Position numbers and translations under genes: made by a program. Of a stretch of 64,000 bases of DNA, positions 48,350-61,200 are shown piece by piece; position 1 is the first letter of the stretch, and each line of letters begins with the position of its first letter. This DNA comes from Paenibacillus sp. DMB20 (GTDB lineage Bacteria > Bacillota > Bacilli > Paenibacillales > Paenibacillaceae): assembly GCF_000987955.1 (NCBI RefSeq), contig NZ_LAZU01000021.1, positions 248,001-312,000 of the forward strand, in the 5' to 3' direction. The notes beneath the pieces are model-generated. The model did not search any database and was not told the DNA's origin. It saw nothing but the letters and a program-made list of their open reading frames with translations.

Positions 48350-49309
48350 ATGAAACTGGATCGTCTGCTTGCGATTACCGTGCTTCTGCTCAACCGGGGA
48401 AGAGTAAGCGCCAAAGAGCTTTCGGAGCGGTTCGAGGTCACGAGCAAAACCATATACCGCGACATGGACACCCTGAATCAGGCGGGCATTCCGATTATTG
48501 CCTACCAGGGGGTATCGGGCGGATTTGAGATCATGGAGTCCTTCATGATCGACAGGCACTGGCTGTCGGTGGAAGAAATGAGATCGCTCGTCACCGCCGT
48601 GAAAGGAATAAACAATGCCATGGGGGACATGGAAACGGAAGCCCTTCTCGAAAAGGTGAATAATCTCCTGCAAAAAGCGCTGCAAGGCCGTTCCGGAGAG
48701 GAGGGAGGCTTGCAGACGGAACGTTTGATCATGGATATGAACCCATGGGGCCAGCGGGAAGGCATCCGGGAAACCATCGGCATCCTGAAGCAGGCGATCC
48801 ATGAAAAACAGTGTGCCGTGATCGGGTACATTTCGTCCGATTCCGTAAACCGCAGCAGGATGATTGAGCCGGCATCCCTTATTTTGAAGGGAAACGTGTG
48901 GTATGTTCAAGCGTACTGCAAACTCCGGCGGGAATTTCGGATCTTCCGGGTATCCCGTATTCAGCATATTGAATTGACGGACGAGGCATTCCTTCCGCGG
49001 CAGGCCCCTGAAATCGAGAGGCTGGATTGGAAAACGACCTGGTCGGACGGCTGCGAGACCGATATGGCGCTCCGGTTCGAGCCGGAGGCCCGGCAGAGGA
49101 TCGCCGACGTTTTTCATCCCGACGAGATAAGAGAGTTTCCGGACGGATCCTTTCGGGTGAACGTTTCATTGAAGGCGGATGAGTGGTTTTACGGGATGAT
49201 ATTGAGCTTTGGCGGCAAGGTGATCGTCGAGAGTCCCCCATCCGTGGCCGAGGAAGTTGTCCGAAGGGCAAAAAAAATCATTGCCCGCTACGAAAACCAG
49301 GACATATAG
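48350..49309 (+). CDS. WYL-domain transcriptional regulator (YafY-like)
   Basis: A 319-residue DNA-binding protein. The N-terminal helix-turn-helix is LLAITVLLLNRGRVSAKELS and RFEVTSKTIYRDMDTLNQAG, of the DeoR/HTH_11 type. A WYL domain follows in the second half (CAVIGYISSDSVNRSRMIEPASLI, then GNVWYVQAYCKLRREFRIFRVSRI), plus a C-terminal WCX extension. WYL regulators sense nucleic-acid or small-molecule ligands. The gene sits 41 bases before the GyrI-like gene, so both probably belong to one unit. Confidence 0.9.
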   Translation: MKLDRLLAITVLLLNRGRVSAKELSERFEVTSKTIYRDMDTLNQAGIPIIAYQGVSGGFEIMESFMIDRHWLSVEEMRSLVTAVKGINNAMGDMETEALLEKVNNLLQKALQGRSGEEGGLQTERLIMDMNPWGQREGIRETIGILKQAIHEKQCAVIGYISSDSVNRSRMIEPASLILKGNVWYVQAYCKLRREFRIFRVSRIQHIELTDEAFLPRQAPEIERLDWKTTWSDGCETDMALRFEPEARQRIADVFHPDEIREFPDGSFRVNVSLKADEWFYGMILSFGGKVIVESPPSVAEEVVRRAKKIIARYENQDI

Positions 49310-49371
49310 GTGTCCACTTTTCCGGGTTAGTATAAGGTCATCACGGGTTTATGGAAAGGGGCTTTAGAGAA

Positions 49372-49854
49372 ATGAATATGAAACGAGTACATAAAGAGGC
49401 CATACAGCTGATGGGGGTGGCCGCCCGGACCTCCAATCGTCATGAAGCCGGACCGGAAGGGAAAATTCCGGGGCTTTGGGGCAGCTTTTTTCAAAGCGGG
49501 CTTTTGCAAAACGACCGAGTCAACGGCGGGCTGATCTACGGTCTATATACGGATTACGAGACGGACGTAAACGGGGAGTACACCGTACTGCTTGGTTGCG
49601 AAAACATGGGCGGACCGGATTCCGGATTACCGTCGGAGTATGTCAGTCGTGAGGTGCCCGCTTCTGATTATCTGGTGTTCACCAGCGAACGAGGACCGGT
49701 GGGGTCGGTGGTCATTGAATTATGGCAGCAGGTATGGCAGTATTTTCAGAGCAGCGCGGAATCGAGAACCTATACCGGCGATTTTGAGCTGTATAAAGCG
49801 GAGGGATTCGATCCTTCGGACGCCGTAGTGGAGATTTATGTAGCGGTATCCTGA
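49372..49854 (+). CDS. GyrI-like / AraC effector-binding domain protein
   Basis: A 160-residue cytosolic protein made of one GyrI-like effector-binding domain. Marks are IPGLWGSFFQSGLL, YGLYTDYETDVNGEYTVLLG, VPASDYLVFTSERG and FELYKAEGFDPSDAVVEIYVAV, the last being the usual family ending. Such proteins bind small hydrophobic ligands, often antibiotics, and are commonly encoded next to WYL/YafY regulators as here. GAAAGGGG precedes ATG 49372; ATG 49351 would destroy this site. A terminator follows. Confidence 0.87.
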   Translation: MNMKRVHKEAIQLMGVAARTSNRHEAGPEGKIPGLWGSFFQSGLLQNDRVNGGLIYGLYTDYETDVNGEYTVLLGCENMGGPDSGLPSEYVSREVPASDYLVFTSERGPVGSVVIELWQQVWQYFQSSAESRTYTGDFELYKAEGFDPSDAVVEIYVAVS

Positions 49855-49875
49855 AATATCAGAGGCAAATAATCG

Positions 49876-49908
49876 AAAGGCCATGGACCTGCGGTCCGCG
49901 GCCTTTTT
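49876..49908 (+). terminator. Terminator after the GyrI-like gene
   Basis: AAAGGCC pairs with GGCCTTT, with an inner GGACC/GGTCC stem, followed by T. Confidence 0.8.
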
Positions 49909-49987
49909 GCGTATGGGATAATGGCCGCACGATCAGGTTGTTCCCCATATTGACGGCGCCATTTGTTCCATTTTCCCGTTTTTCTTG

Positions 49988-50037
49988 TTTACAAACATTT
50001 GCGTAATGAATATACTGTATACATCATATACTGTATA
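49988..50037 (+). promoter_or_regulatory. Exporter promoter with two TATAC-N-GTATA operators
   Basis: TTTACA (49988-49993), 17 bases, TATACT (50011-50016). The operators TATACTGTATA at 50011-50021 and 50027-50037 overlap and follow the -10 box; they start 16 bases apart. The same box lies before the tetR-type gene, so TetR repression is likely. Confidence 0.7.
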
Positions 50038-50063
50038 TTAAATAAACAAAAAGGAGGCGCGAG

Positions 50064-50954
50064 ATGAACACGAAGGCCATTGAAGTGATTGGTCTGCGGA
50101 AGAGGCTCGGCAGCCAGGTCGTGCTGGACGGGATCAATCTGCAGGTGCCGCAAGGAACCGTTCATGCCCTGCTGGGCCCGAACGGCGCAGGCAAAACGAC
50201 GCTGATCAGCATCTTGTCCACCTTGATCGCCCCTGACGAAGGAACCGTACGCGTGGCCGGCTATGATATCGCTGCGGACAAAAACATGGTGAAGCGATCG
50301 ATCAGCCTTACCGGGCAATTCGCAGCCGTTGACGCAATGTTGACCGCTGAAGAAAACCTCCGCATGATTTGCAGGCTTTCGGGGCTCTCAGCGGTGCAGT
50401 CGCTCATCCGGACAGCCGAGTTGCTTCGGGATTTCGACCTGGAGGCAACCGCCCGAAAGCGGGTCAAAACATATTCGGGCGGCATGCGGCGCCGGCTTGA
50501 CCTCGCTGTCAGCTTGGCGGTCGTCCGTCCGGTATTGTTTCTTGACGAGCCGACGACGGGACTGGACACGCGGAGCCGACGGGCGTTATGGAATATCATT
50601 CTGAAGCTCAAGGAGCAGGGCATCACCATCTTTCTGACGACTCAGTACTTGGAAGAAGCGGACCAGTTGGCCGACATGATCTCGGTGATATCGGAGGGGC
50701 GCATCGTTGCTTCGGGTACCGCTGCGGAATTGAAATCGAGGGTAGGCGGCGAGATGCTGGAGCTGCGTGATGCCAACGACGAGGTGTTTCAAAAAATACC
50801 CCTTCTCAGCAATGCGATTCAAAACGTCAGCAGAGCGTTGAAGGAATGGGAAGGCATCGTTCCGATAGAGACTCGGGTAAGCATCAGCCGGCCGTCGCTT
50901 GACGATGTGTTTCTGGCCCTGACGGCCAAGAAAAAGGAGGTAACCGATTCATGA
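50064..50954 (+). CDS. Drug-exporter type ABC ATPase (DrrA-like)
   Basis: A 296-residue ATPase: Walker A GPNGAGKTTLISILST, signature YSGGMRRRLDLAVS, Walker B VLFLDEPTTGLD and switch His in TTQYLEEA. The C-terminal part (RVSISRPSLDDVFLALTAKKK) matches the daunorubicin-resistance ATPase subfamily. AAAAGGAGGCGCGAG precedes ATG 50064. Its stop overlaps the start of the ABC-2 permease by four bases. Such two-gene exporters pump antibiotics or other hydrophobic compounds; the substrate is unknown. Confidence 0.92.
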   Translation: MNTKAIEVIGLRKRLGSQVVLDGINLQVPQGTVHALLGPNGAGKTTLISILSTLIAPDEGTVRVAGYDIAADKNMVKRSISLTGQFAAVDAMLTAEENLRMICRLSGLSAVQSLIRTAELLRDFDLEATARKRVKTYSGGMRRRLDLAVSLAVVRPVLFLDEPTTGLDTRSRRALWNIILKLKEQGITIFLTTQYLEEADQLADMISVISEGRIVASGTAAELKSRVGGEMLELRDANDEVFQKIPLLSNAIQNVSRALKEWEGIVPIETRVSISRPSLDDVFLALTAKKKEVTDS

Positions 50955-51739
50955 GGCATCCCGCTGCATTATCCAAAGAACCTTCCTTCCTGGGAACGAA
51001 CGCCGTCTTTATCGGCCGGAGCATTCGGCACAGCTTGCGGAACGTGGAAGCGTTGCTTATGGCCATCGTGCTGCCCGTCATGCTGATGCTGCTCTTCACT
51101 TATGTATTCGGAGGCGCGCTGGACCCGAGTGGAGGGTATGTGAATTATGTCGTTCCCGGCATCATTCTGCTGTGTGCCGGATTCGGAGCATCCAGCACGG
51201 CCGTGGACGTGGCAACCGATATGACAAACGGCATTATCGACCGATTCCGGACGATGCCCATCCGCAGCCAAAGCGTCATTGTGGGGCATGTTGCAGCCAG
51301 TCTGCTTCGCAACCTTCTTGCAACCGGCGTGGTCATCGGGATGGCCCTGCTCGTCGGATTCCGGCCGACTGCCGGCCCTTTGGAATGGATCGGGGCCATG
51401 GGCATCATTGCCCTGTTCATTTTGACGTTTACGTGGCTGTACGCGGCAATCGGCCTCGTAGCCAGCAGTCCTTCGGCCGCCAGTGGATATGGCTTCGCGC
51501 TCCTGTTTCTGCCCTATCTCTCCAGCGCTTTCGTTTCCACGGATACGATGCCGGGCTGGCTGCGGGGGATCGCCGACCATCAGCCGATCACGCCTGTGAT
51601 TGAGACGATTCGCGGATTGCTAACCGGCGCCCCGATCCGGAACGAAGCCTGGCTGGCGGTCGGTTGGTGCATTTTTATCCTGCTGGGGGCATTGGCATGG
51701 AGCATCTGGTCGTTTCGTCGTAAAGCGGGACGGCGTTAA
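50951..51739 (+). CDS. ABC-2 type exporter permease (DrrB-like)
   Basis: A 262-residue membrane protein with six hydrophobic segments. VLPVMLMLLFTYVFGGALDP and GGYVNYVVPGIILLCAGFGA are the usual ABC-2 landmarks, with DRFRTMPIRSQSVIVGHV as the cytoplasmic coupling loop and FLPYLSSAFVSTDTMPGWLR near the end. Its start is coupled to the ATPase stop. Together they form a full-size exporter as a dimer of each. Confidence 0.92.
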   Translation: MRHPAALSKEPSFLGTNAVFIGRSIRHSLRNVEALLMAIVLPVMLMLLFTYVFGGALDPSGGYVNYVVPGIILLCAGFGASSTAVDVATDMTNGIIDRFRTMPIRSQSVIVGHVAASLLRNLLATGVVIGMALLVGFRPTAGPLEWIGAMGIIALFILTFTWLYAAIGLVASSPSAASGYGFALLFLPYLSSAFVSTDTMPGWLRGIADHQPITPVIETIRGLLTGAPIRNEAWLAVGWCIFILLGALAWSIWSFRRKAGRR

Positions 51740-51766
51740 ACGGCACAGACGGTTTTATAAAAACAC

Positions 51767-51794
51767 AAAAACAGCAGCCTCGGGCTGCTGTTTT
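51767..51794. terminator. Bidirectional terminator between exporter and tetR-type gene
   Basis: AAAAACAGCAGCC pairs with GGGCTGCTGTTTT around TC-type small loop; A and T tracts on either side serve both strands. Confidence 0.88.
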
Positions 51795-51824
51795 GCCGTC
51801 AAACCGGTGACCATAATCTGGTGA

Positions 51825-52625
51825 CTATTTGCCTTTCTTGGTCTCCAAATAGTGCTCGATGCCGTCCAATATTCGTTCCGTACCGAAATCAAGGTCATCG
51901 GCAATCGGGCTTTCATTTCCATGCTCATTTTCGGTTTCGCCGACATAAGCTCCGGACATGATGAGCGGATGCAGGTCGGGAAAGCGTTCCGGCGAGACCA
52001 GTTGCTTAAGAGCAGATCCATACTCCAGCCCGTTGAAGGCTTCGGGACTGGCCCCTGCCTTTACGAAACGGTCCAAATCCCTCATCATCATGCCGGTCGA
52101 TCGCGCGTAACTCGCCAAAAGAAGAACAATGGACATTTTTTCAAATTCATTGAGATCTAACCCGCGCATGGAACGAAGGGCCCAATCCACCATGCGAAGG
52201 TTGTTGGGCGTGATCGGAGCTCCGGAAATCGGAATGTCGCCGAACCAGGGATGTTCCACGTAGACCTGGATCGAGGCCCGCACGAATCCACGCAAGCCTT
52301 CGCGCCAATCCGATTCCTCCCCTTCCGGCGGAATCGTAATATGACCGACTGATTCTTGCATGAGGATCAGCAAATCATCTTTGCTGGGGATGTACCGATA
52401 GAGCGACATGGGAGTATAGCCCAAAGAAGCGGCAACCCGGGCCATGGAGACCGCGGGAAGCCCATCCCTGTCGGCGATGGCGACGGCAGCCTCGACGATT
52501 TGCGTAATGCTGAGCTCCCGCTTCGGTCCCCGTTGCGGCTCTTTGACCAAGCCCCAACTGATGGCTACTCCCGGAGGTAAGATTTTTGCTGCCGCTTCGA
52601 GATCCGGAGAATTATCCTTCAACAT
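51825..52625 (-). CDS. TetR-family repressor (TetR_C_1 type)
   Basis: A 266-residue regulator. The helix-turn-helix is at ~50-95: ITQIVEAAVAIADRDGLPAV, then MARVAASLGYTPMSLYRYIPSKDDLL. The C-terminal domain (GFVRASIQVYVEHPWFGDIPISG, MRGLDLNEFEKMSIVLLLASYARSTG) matches class-A TetR ligand-binding domains, usually found next to drug exporters. AGGAG lies 10 bases before ATG 52625; an in-frame upstream extension has no support. Its own promoter carries one TATAC-N-GTATA box and the exporter promoter two, so it probably represses both. Confidence 0.9.
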   Translation of the reverse strand: MLKDNSPDLEAAAKILPPGVAISWGLVKEPQRGPKRELSITQIVEAAVAIADRDGLPAVSMARVAASLGYTPMSLYRYIPSKDDLLILMQESVGHITIPPEGEESDWREGLRGFVRASIQVYVEHPWFGDIPISGAPITPNNLRMVDWALRSMRGLDLNEFEKMSIVLLLASYARSTGMMMRDLDRFVKAGASPEAFNGLEYGSALKQLVSPERFPDLHPLIMSGAYVGETENEHGNESPIADDLDFGTERILDGIEHYLETKKGK

Positions 52626-52724
52626 GTATTCATGTCTCCTAAAGTAAATTGAGGAACGGAGTGTCGCCTCATCTAACTGCGCACGAATATTTTGGCAAAA
52701 GCCCGCCAAAAAATGCGTATCCGA

Positions 52725-52735
52725 TATACAGTATA
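52725..52735 (-). promoter_or_regulatory. TetR-type operator in the repressor's own promoter
   Basis: TATACAGTATA (minus strand TATACTGTATA) overlaps a minus-strand -10 TATACT; TTACGG 17 bases upstream could be the -35. It is identical to the two exporter operators. Confidence 0.65.
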
Positions 52736-52918
52736 GCATATTTCGCAATCTCCCGTAACGCCGGCCATGCGGGGATGGCTTCGGGGTGTGCCTATGTCTG
52801 CCGTTCATGAACCATATAACCGTATGGAAGTCCGGTGCGAAAAAAGAATGCGTCGACTCATCGGTATGACCTCTCCTAAAGTCAGCTTCCGGACGCGGAG
52901 CGGTTTTCGTTCTTTTTT

Positions 52919-53827
52919 TCAGCTGCCTTTCAATTGCTTAAGGGCTTCCGTCAATTGCGGATACCGGAACCGGAAGCCGTGTGCCTCCGCTTTGGTCGGA
53001 ATGATCCGCTGCCCTTTCAGCAGGATAAGGGACAGCTCGCCAAGGACGGCCCGAAGCAGGAAGGAAGGAACGGGAAACCAGTACGGACGGCGAAAGACCT
53101 TCGAAACGGCACGTCCGAATTCATCGTTGGTCACCGCATCCGGCGAAGCCGCGTTCACAGGCCCGGAAATTTCCGGATGGGCAATGCAGTAATCGATCAG
53201 CGCGACGATATCCTCGATATGGATCCATGACATCCATTGCCGGCCGTTGCCGATTCTTCCGCCGAAGCCGAGCTTGTAAGGGAGCATCATCTTGGGAAAG
53301 GCCCCGCCCTTGTTACCGAGCACGACGCTGATGCGAAGCTTGACCAGCCTGTCCGCTTCAATCAGGTCGGCGGCATCCTCCCAGGCCTTGACCACCCCGG
53401 AGGGAAAATCCATCACGCGGACGGGACTGTTCTCGTCAAAGACCTCGTTTTCCGAGGTGCCGTAGACGCCAGCCGCAGAGGCCTGGACAACGACGGGCGG
53501 CTTTCGCTCCAAGCGGCGCATAAGACCGGCTACGGAAGCAACCGTTTTTTTCCGGGAGTATAGGATTCTTTCCTTTCCTGTCTGCGTCCAGCGCTGGCTG
53601 AGCGTGGAGCCGGCCAGGTTGACCAGGGCATCCAGATCCTCAAACAGATGGGGGCTGCGCTCCATGTCTTCCCAGGTCAGATAGGAAACCAGGTCTGATT
53701 GTTCATTCTGCTTATCCGGACGGGGTTTTGACCTCGTCACGATCAACAGACGATGACCTTCCTTTATCCAAAAGTTGCACAACGCTTGACCGATAAAGCC
53801 GGTCCCTCCGCAAACGGTTATTTTCAC
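52919..53827 (-). CDS. NAD-dependent epimerase of the TIGR01777 (YfcH-like) type
   Basis: A 302-residue extended SDR protein. Marks are the N-terminal KITVCGGTGFIGQALCNFW, LVNLAGSTLSQRWT, VQASAAGVYG and MSWIHIEDIVALIDYCI, the last being characteristic of the family, whose C-terminal DUF1731 part ends TEALKQLKG. GAGGAGG lies 9 bases before GTG 53827, which is preferred over ATG 53851. Function is uncertain; family members bind NADP(H) and have been linked to cell division. It is a single-gene unit transcribed away from lacZ. Confidence 0.88.
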   Translation of the reverse strand: MKITVCGGTGFIGQALCNFWIKEGHRLLIVTRSKPRPDKQNEQSDLVSYLTWEDMERSPHLFEDLDALVNLAGSTLSQRWTQTGKERILYSRKKTVASVAGLMRRLERKPPVVVQASAAGVYGTSENEVFDENSPVRVMDFPSGVVKAWEDAADLIEADRLVKLRISVVLGNKGGAFPKMMLPYKLGFGGRIGNGRQWMSWIHIEDIVALIDYCIAHPEISGPVNAASPDAVTNDEFGRAVSKVFRRPYWFPVPSFLLRAVLGELSLILLKGQRIIPTKAEAHGFRFRYPQLTEALKQLKGS

Positions 53828-53994
53828 AACGCCTGGCCTCCTCTCGTTCATTCATGTATTCTGCTCTCATCATAGAGGATGAGGGGACGCTTAATCAAAT
53901 GCCGAACCGCGAAAAAAATATCGTCCTATGTACCCGCGTTGCAATGCCAAGAATGAAACGATGTCACGAAAGAGACATAACTTCAGCCCTGAAA

Positions 53995-54008
53995 TGTAAG
54001 CGCTGCAA
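53995..54008 (+). promoter_or_regulatory. cre-like site upstream of the beta-galactosidase gene
   Basis: TGTAAGCGCTGCAA fits the catabolite-responsive element pattern bound by CcpA and lies 75 bases before the start codon. No clear -35/-10 pair is seen nearby. Confidence 0.55.
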
Positions 54009-54043
54009 AAAGAGTGCTTCCCGCCACCGGCCGCTTTTGGTAG

Positions 54044-57109
<3,066 letters not shown>

Positions 57110-57517
57110 TACGGGGACAGACAGCTTTTGCGGAGTTCGATTTTTGCGGCTATTAAGGACATCGTGGTGAAGAAGCTTAATTTGGTCCATATATGGATGA
57201 GTGAATTCCCTTGCGCTATTGGATTTTTGAAAAAAGATAATAGTTTAGGTGACGAGGGGCTGCGGATGACGTGGCCTCTTTTGTATATCTCATAACGCAT
57301 GAAAATTTCGCGGATACCTTCGACCGCCTGATTTTTCTGCTCGATGCATGAGTCGTCTATGCCCTTTTGCTGTCTGCTGCGCCAGGCTTGGTTGCCCGTC
57401 TCGTCTCCCGCACATCCCGACTTTGCTATGCGCATCCCTAGGGGCTGCGCCACATCGGCAAAACGGGCGATACTCCTAAGAACTAACAGAAACGTAAGCA
57501 CCGACGACCAAAAATGG

Positions 57518-57539
57518 TTACGGACATGGAGTCCGTTAG
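57518..57539. repeat. Small TAACGGAC-type hairpin 1
   Basis: TTACGGAC-ATGGA-GTCCGTTA; arms of 8 with one mismatch. Unpaired relatives (GCTAACGGAC at 57566 and CATGTCCGTAAG at 57640) lie between the two hairpins. Confidence 0.5.
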
Positions 57540-57679
57540 ACGAGTTATAACCCCGGTATATATTCGCTAACGGACACAGGATACGCTTACAAGTGTCTGG
57601 GGCGGGAAAAATGGACCTAAAAGATCAGATAAGGGGCCCTCATGTCCGTAAGAACTTTTTCCCGCGTTTAACGAGCCGG

Positions 57680-57700
57680 TAACGGATCTCATGTCCGTTA
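57680..57700. repeat. Small TAACGGAC-type hairpin 2
   Basis: TAACGGA-TCTCATG-TCCGTTA; perfect arms of 7. Same motif as hairpin 1 in a different setting, suggesting a REP-like short element. Confidence 0.5.
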
Positions 57701-57830
57701 GCCTTACAAGTAAACGGCGCAGCCGTTGACGGGGTTTGTAAGAAGAACCGTATTCGGTGCGGGAGCCCGAGTGAATCAAACCCAACGCCAGCGGCAGCCA
57801 GGCAGCAAGAGAGCGCATAACCAAGTGCAG

Positions 57831-57933
57831 TTCGACGCGACAGCCAAGGCTGACGGAACCCAGGCCAGTGAGGTTAGGCAGGGGAATCGAACGAAGACCC
57901 GTTCGACAGCCAAGGGGGGCGGAACCCAGGTCA
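57831..57933. repeat. Two ~35-base imperfect direct repeats
   Basis: Copies at 57831-57868 and 57901-57933 share TTCGAC, then CAGCCAAGG and CGGAACCCAGG. Spacing is about 70 bases. Confidence 0.55.
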
Positions 57934-58276
57934 TGGCGGCAGCATTCGAGCGGGTTAGACAACCTTTTTAAGGGGACGGTTCGAAGGTCTTATCCCGGGG
58001 CCGATTGTCCCGGATTTGCGTTCCTTCTATCTGGTAAAAAAGATGCTTTAAGGATAAGAACGGGTTCTATATATTATTATGTAAGCGTTTTAATATCGGG
58101 AGATATTGACCATCGCTAGGGACGACGGATTCACATCTCTTGTCATTTAACAAGGGGTTAACATATTGAGGAGGTGCAGTTTACAAGACGGTTATATACT
58201 GTCCCATGATCCATTAAGAAATTTTATTTTTTCATGCGGCAGATTTTACTACTGGAATGGAGGTCATGATGTACAC

Positions 58277-61200
58277 ATGCCAAGGGTGAAAAGGAGCAGA
58301 AGCGCAACCCGATTCGTCGGTTCTTTGCTCAGCGGCATCATGCTGCTGTCTTTGTTGGCACCGGTTCGTCCGTCCATGGCGGAAACGAGCAACCAGAATG
58401 CGGGACGTACGGTGGATGAGCGGAAGTTGGAGATCGGCCCGGGGGCGACTTATACCTGGAAGAACATCGAGCTGGACAGGGGAGCGGAAAAGCTCCACTA
58501 TGTCGAGTTTAATCCGGCAAATCCTGCTATGGAGCTTCAGCCCGCCACAACCGGAGGGAAGATTTACGGCATGCAGGAGCTTACCAAAATGGCCGCGGAT
58601 GCCGACCGGGAAGGCAACCGGGTGATCGCGGGCATCAACGGCGATTATTACGACATGTCGAACGGGCTGCCTTTAGGTCTGTTCATGGGCGGAGGAGAGC
58701 TTCTTAACAGCCCTCCCGACGATTGGTACGCATTCGGAATGAAGAGCGACGGGTCAACGCTCTACGGATCCAGTCCCAAGTTGACCCGGACCGTGTCCAT
58801 TGGCGGGACGGACAGGGCGTTGACAGCCATCAACCGGCTGCGCGGAAATGATTCGCTCGTTCTTTACACTTCTTCTTTCCATACGTCGACCGCAACGAAT
58901 GACCTGGGGGACGAGGTTGTTCTTGATATCGATTCGGGCGAGTTCAAAAGCGGACAAACCCTGAAGCTGAAAGTTGCGGCAATACATAAGGACAAAGGGA
59001 ATACGGTTTTATCGGAAGGCAAGGCGGTTTTATCCGCATCGGGCAAACCGCGGGAATGGCTAGCCGGACTTCAGGTTGGAGACGAAGCGTCGCTTCGGCT
59101 GGAGCTGGACCCGGCATGGAAGGACGTCACGACGGCCATCGGCGGGAGCGCGATACTTATCGCGGACGGACAGATTCAGGAAAGCCCCGATCCGGCGGTG
59201 CATCCGCGGACGGCGATCGGCACCAAGGCGGACGGGACCGTCATCATGCTCGTTATCGACGGACGCCAGCCGGGTTTTAGCGAAGGCGTAACGCTGAACG
59301 AGTTGGCCGCCATCATGAAGGAAATGGGCGCGGTCAATGCCCTGAACCTGGACGGCGGCGGTTCGGCGACGTTTGTCGCCCGCTTGCCGGGCGAGACGGC
59401 GCGGAAGGTCCTGAACTCTCCTTCCGACGGCGTGGAGCGGAAAACCGCGAATGGCCTGCTGCTCGTCAATAAGACGCCGGAAGGAGCGGCGGACAAGCTG
59501 GTCGTTCAGCCGCAGCTGGAACGGGTACTGGCTGGTTCGAAGGCTTCTTTTAAAGCCTTGGCGGTAGACGGCAATCTTCATCCGGCCAGCATGCCCGGAG
59601 CCGTGGAATGGAGTCTTGCCCCGGACCTCGGCACGATCGGAGAGGGAGGCGCATTTACGGCCGGAGATCAGGCAGGAACCGCGGAAATCAAAGCCGTGTC
59701 GGGAGCCTTAAGCGGCACGGGAACGGTTGAAGTGGTGGATCAGCTGACCGAGCTGCGTTTTGGCGATGCCGTCAAAAGCTTTGCGCCCGGTCAATCCGAA
59801 ACGCTGAGCGTAACGGCTTTGCGCGACGGACAGGTCGTTCGGGCGGATAACAGCCGCCTGGAGTGGCGGGTCGAAGGGGAAATCGGAACGATTGACGCCG
59901 GCGGTACCTTCACGGCCGCTAACGTTACGGAAAAGACAGGCAAAATTTATGTGAGCCATAAGGGGGTAGAAACCTCCGTTGACGTCAATATCGGCTTGCC
60001 TCCGGTCGTGCTGGAGGATTTCGAGAACGGGCTCGACCGCTATCTTGAAAGCGCTGGAGCGCAGTATAACTCGGTCAAGGCCAGCATTGAACAGAACGAG
60101 GACTTGGTCCGGTTCGGCAACGGGTCGCTGAAGCTGGAATATGACTTTACCGGAAAGCCGGGAACGTCGGGTGCCTATCTTCAGACCAAAAGCCAGGCCG
60201 ACAATATCGCAATCCCCGGTTACCCGGAAAAGATAAGCATGTGGGTATACGGCGACGGGAAGAAGCATTGGCTGCGGGCAAAAATGCGCGACGCCAAGGG
60301 GGCTGTTGACATTGACTTCGTCCCGCAGGATGTCGGGGTCGATTTTGAAGGATGGAAATATCTTGAGGCGGTCGTGCCAAAAGGACGGACCTTGCCGCTG
60401 ACGATGGACGTGCCGGTCCGGTACATGGAAACGAAGGCGGACAAGAAGGATGCCGGAGTCCTTTATGTGGACCAAATCCGGGCGATGTACGGACCGAACA
60501 CGGATGACATGGATCCGCCGGTTGTCAAGGATCTTATGCCGGCGGAAGGCGCCGTCGTAAAAACGAACCAGCCCAAAATCTCGGTGATCGCGGAGGATAA
60601 GGGCTATGATCCGGATCAACATCCCGGCACGACGCTGATCGATCCGGAGAAAATCCGTTTTTATCTCGACGGGAAGCTGGTAGAGCATACGTTATATCCG
60701 CCAAAAGGGCAAATTCATTACACGCCGGGCACTCCTCTTGCCGACGGTGTCCACCAGGCAAAGGTGTCGGTTCGCGACTTGTCGGGCAACCAGACCATCA
60801 AGGAGTGGACGTTCCAGGTCGATACCGGAGCTTCCAAGCTTGTTTACGATACGCCTGAGACCGTATATGCGGGCGGGACATATACCCTGGATCTTTCGGG
60901 CGTGAAAACCTCGAACATTCGCAGCGGGACGATTGCGTTTGCCTATGATCCCGCAAAGATTGGAAACCTGCAGCTGATCCGGAACGACAAGGTAAGCGAA
61001 AGCCGGCTGCGGGCCGAGATCGACCCTGCAGGGGGCAAAGTGACGATAAGTTTCAACGATCTGGACGCAGCGGGCCTGTCCGATCAGGACCTGATCGGAC
61101 AGCTGCAGTATGACGTGAAGAAGGATGCCGCCGGCACGCATGCGTTTGCTTTTTTGTCGGGATCGATATCCTTTGCGGATACGGGGGCGGTCGTCTATCC

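Larger units (their letters stand above)
57110..58276 (+). other. Long repeat-rich intergenic region
   Basis: No convincing gene in 1.17 kb; possible frames lack ribosome binding sites and domain similarity. A weak hairpin with GAGGGGC/GGCCTC and TTTT at about 57254-57283 might end the lacZ transcript. The middle (57515-57705) carries short inverted repeats built on TAACGGA, and 57831-57933 holds two longer direct repeats. The last 250 bases are AT-rich and should contain the promoter of the large surface-protein gene. Confidence 0.55.

Noticed and set aside
57567..57971. Overlapping plus and minus open frames in the lacZ downstream gap
   Set aside because: Neither has a ribosome binding site or known domain; the coding potential follows from repeats in GC-rich DNA.
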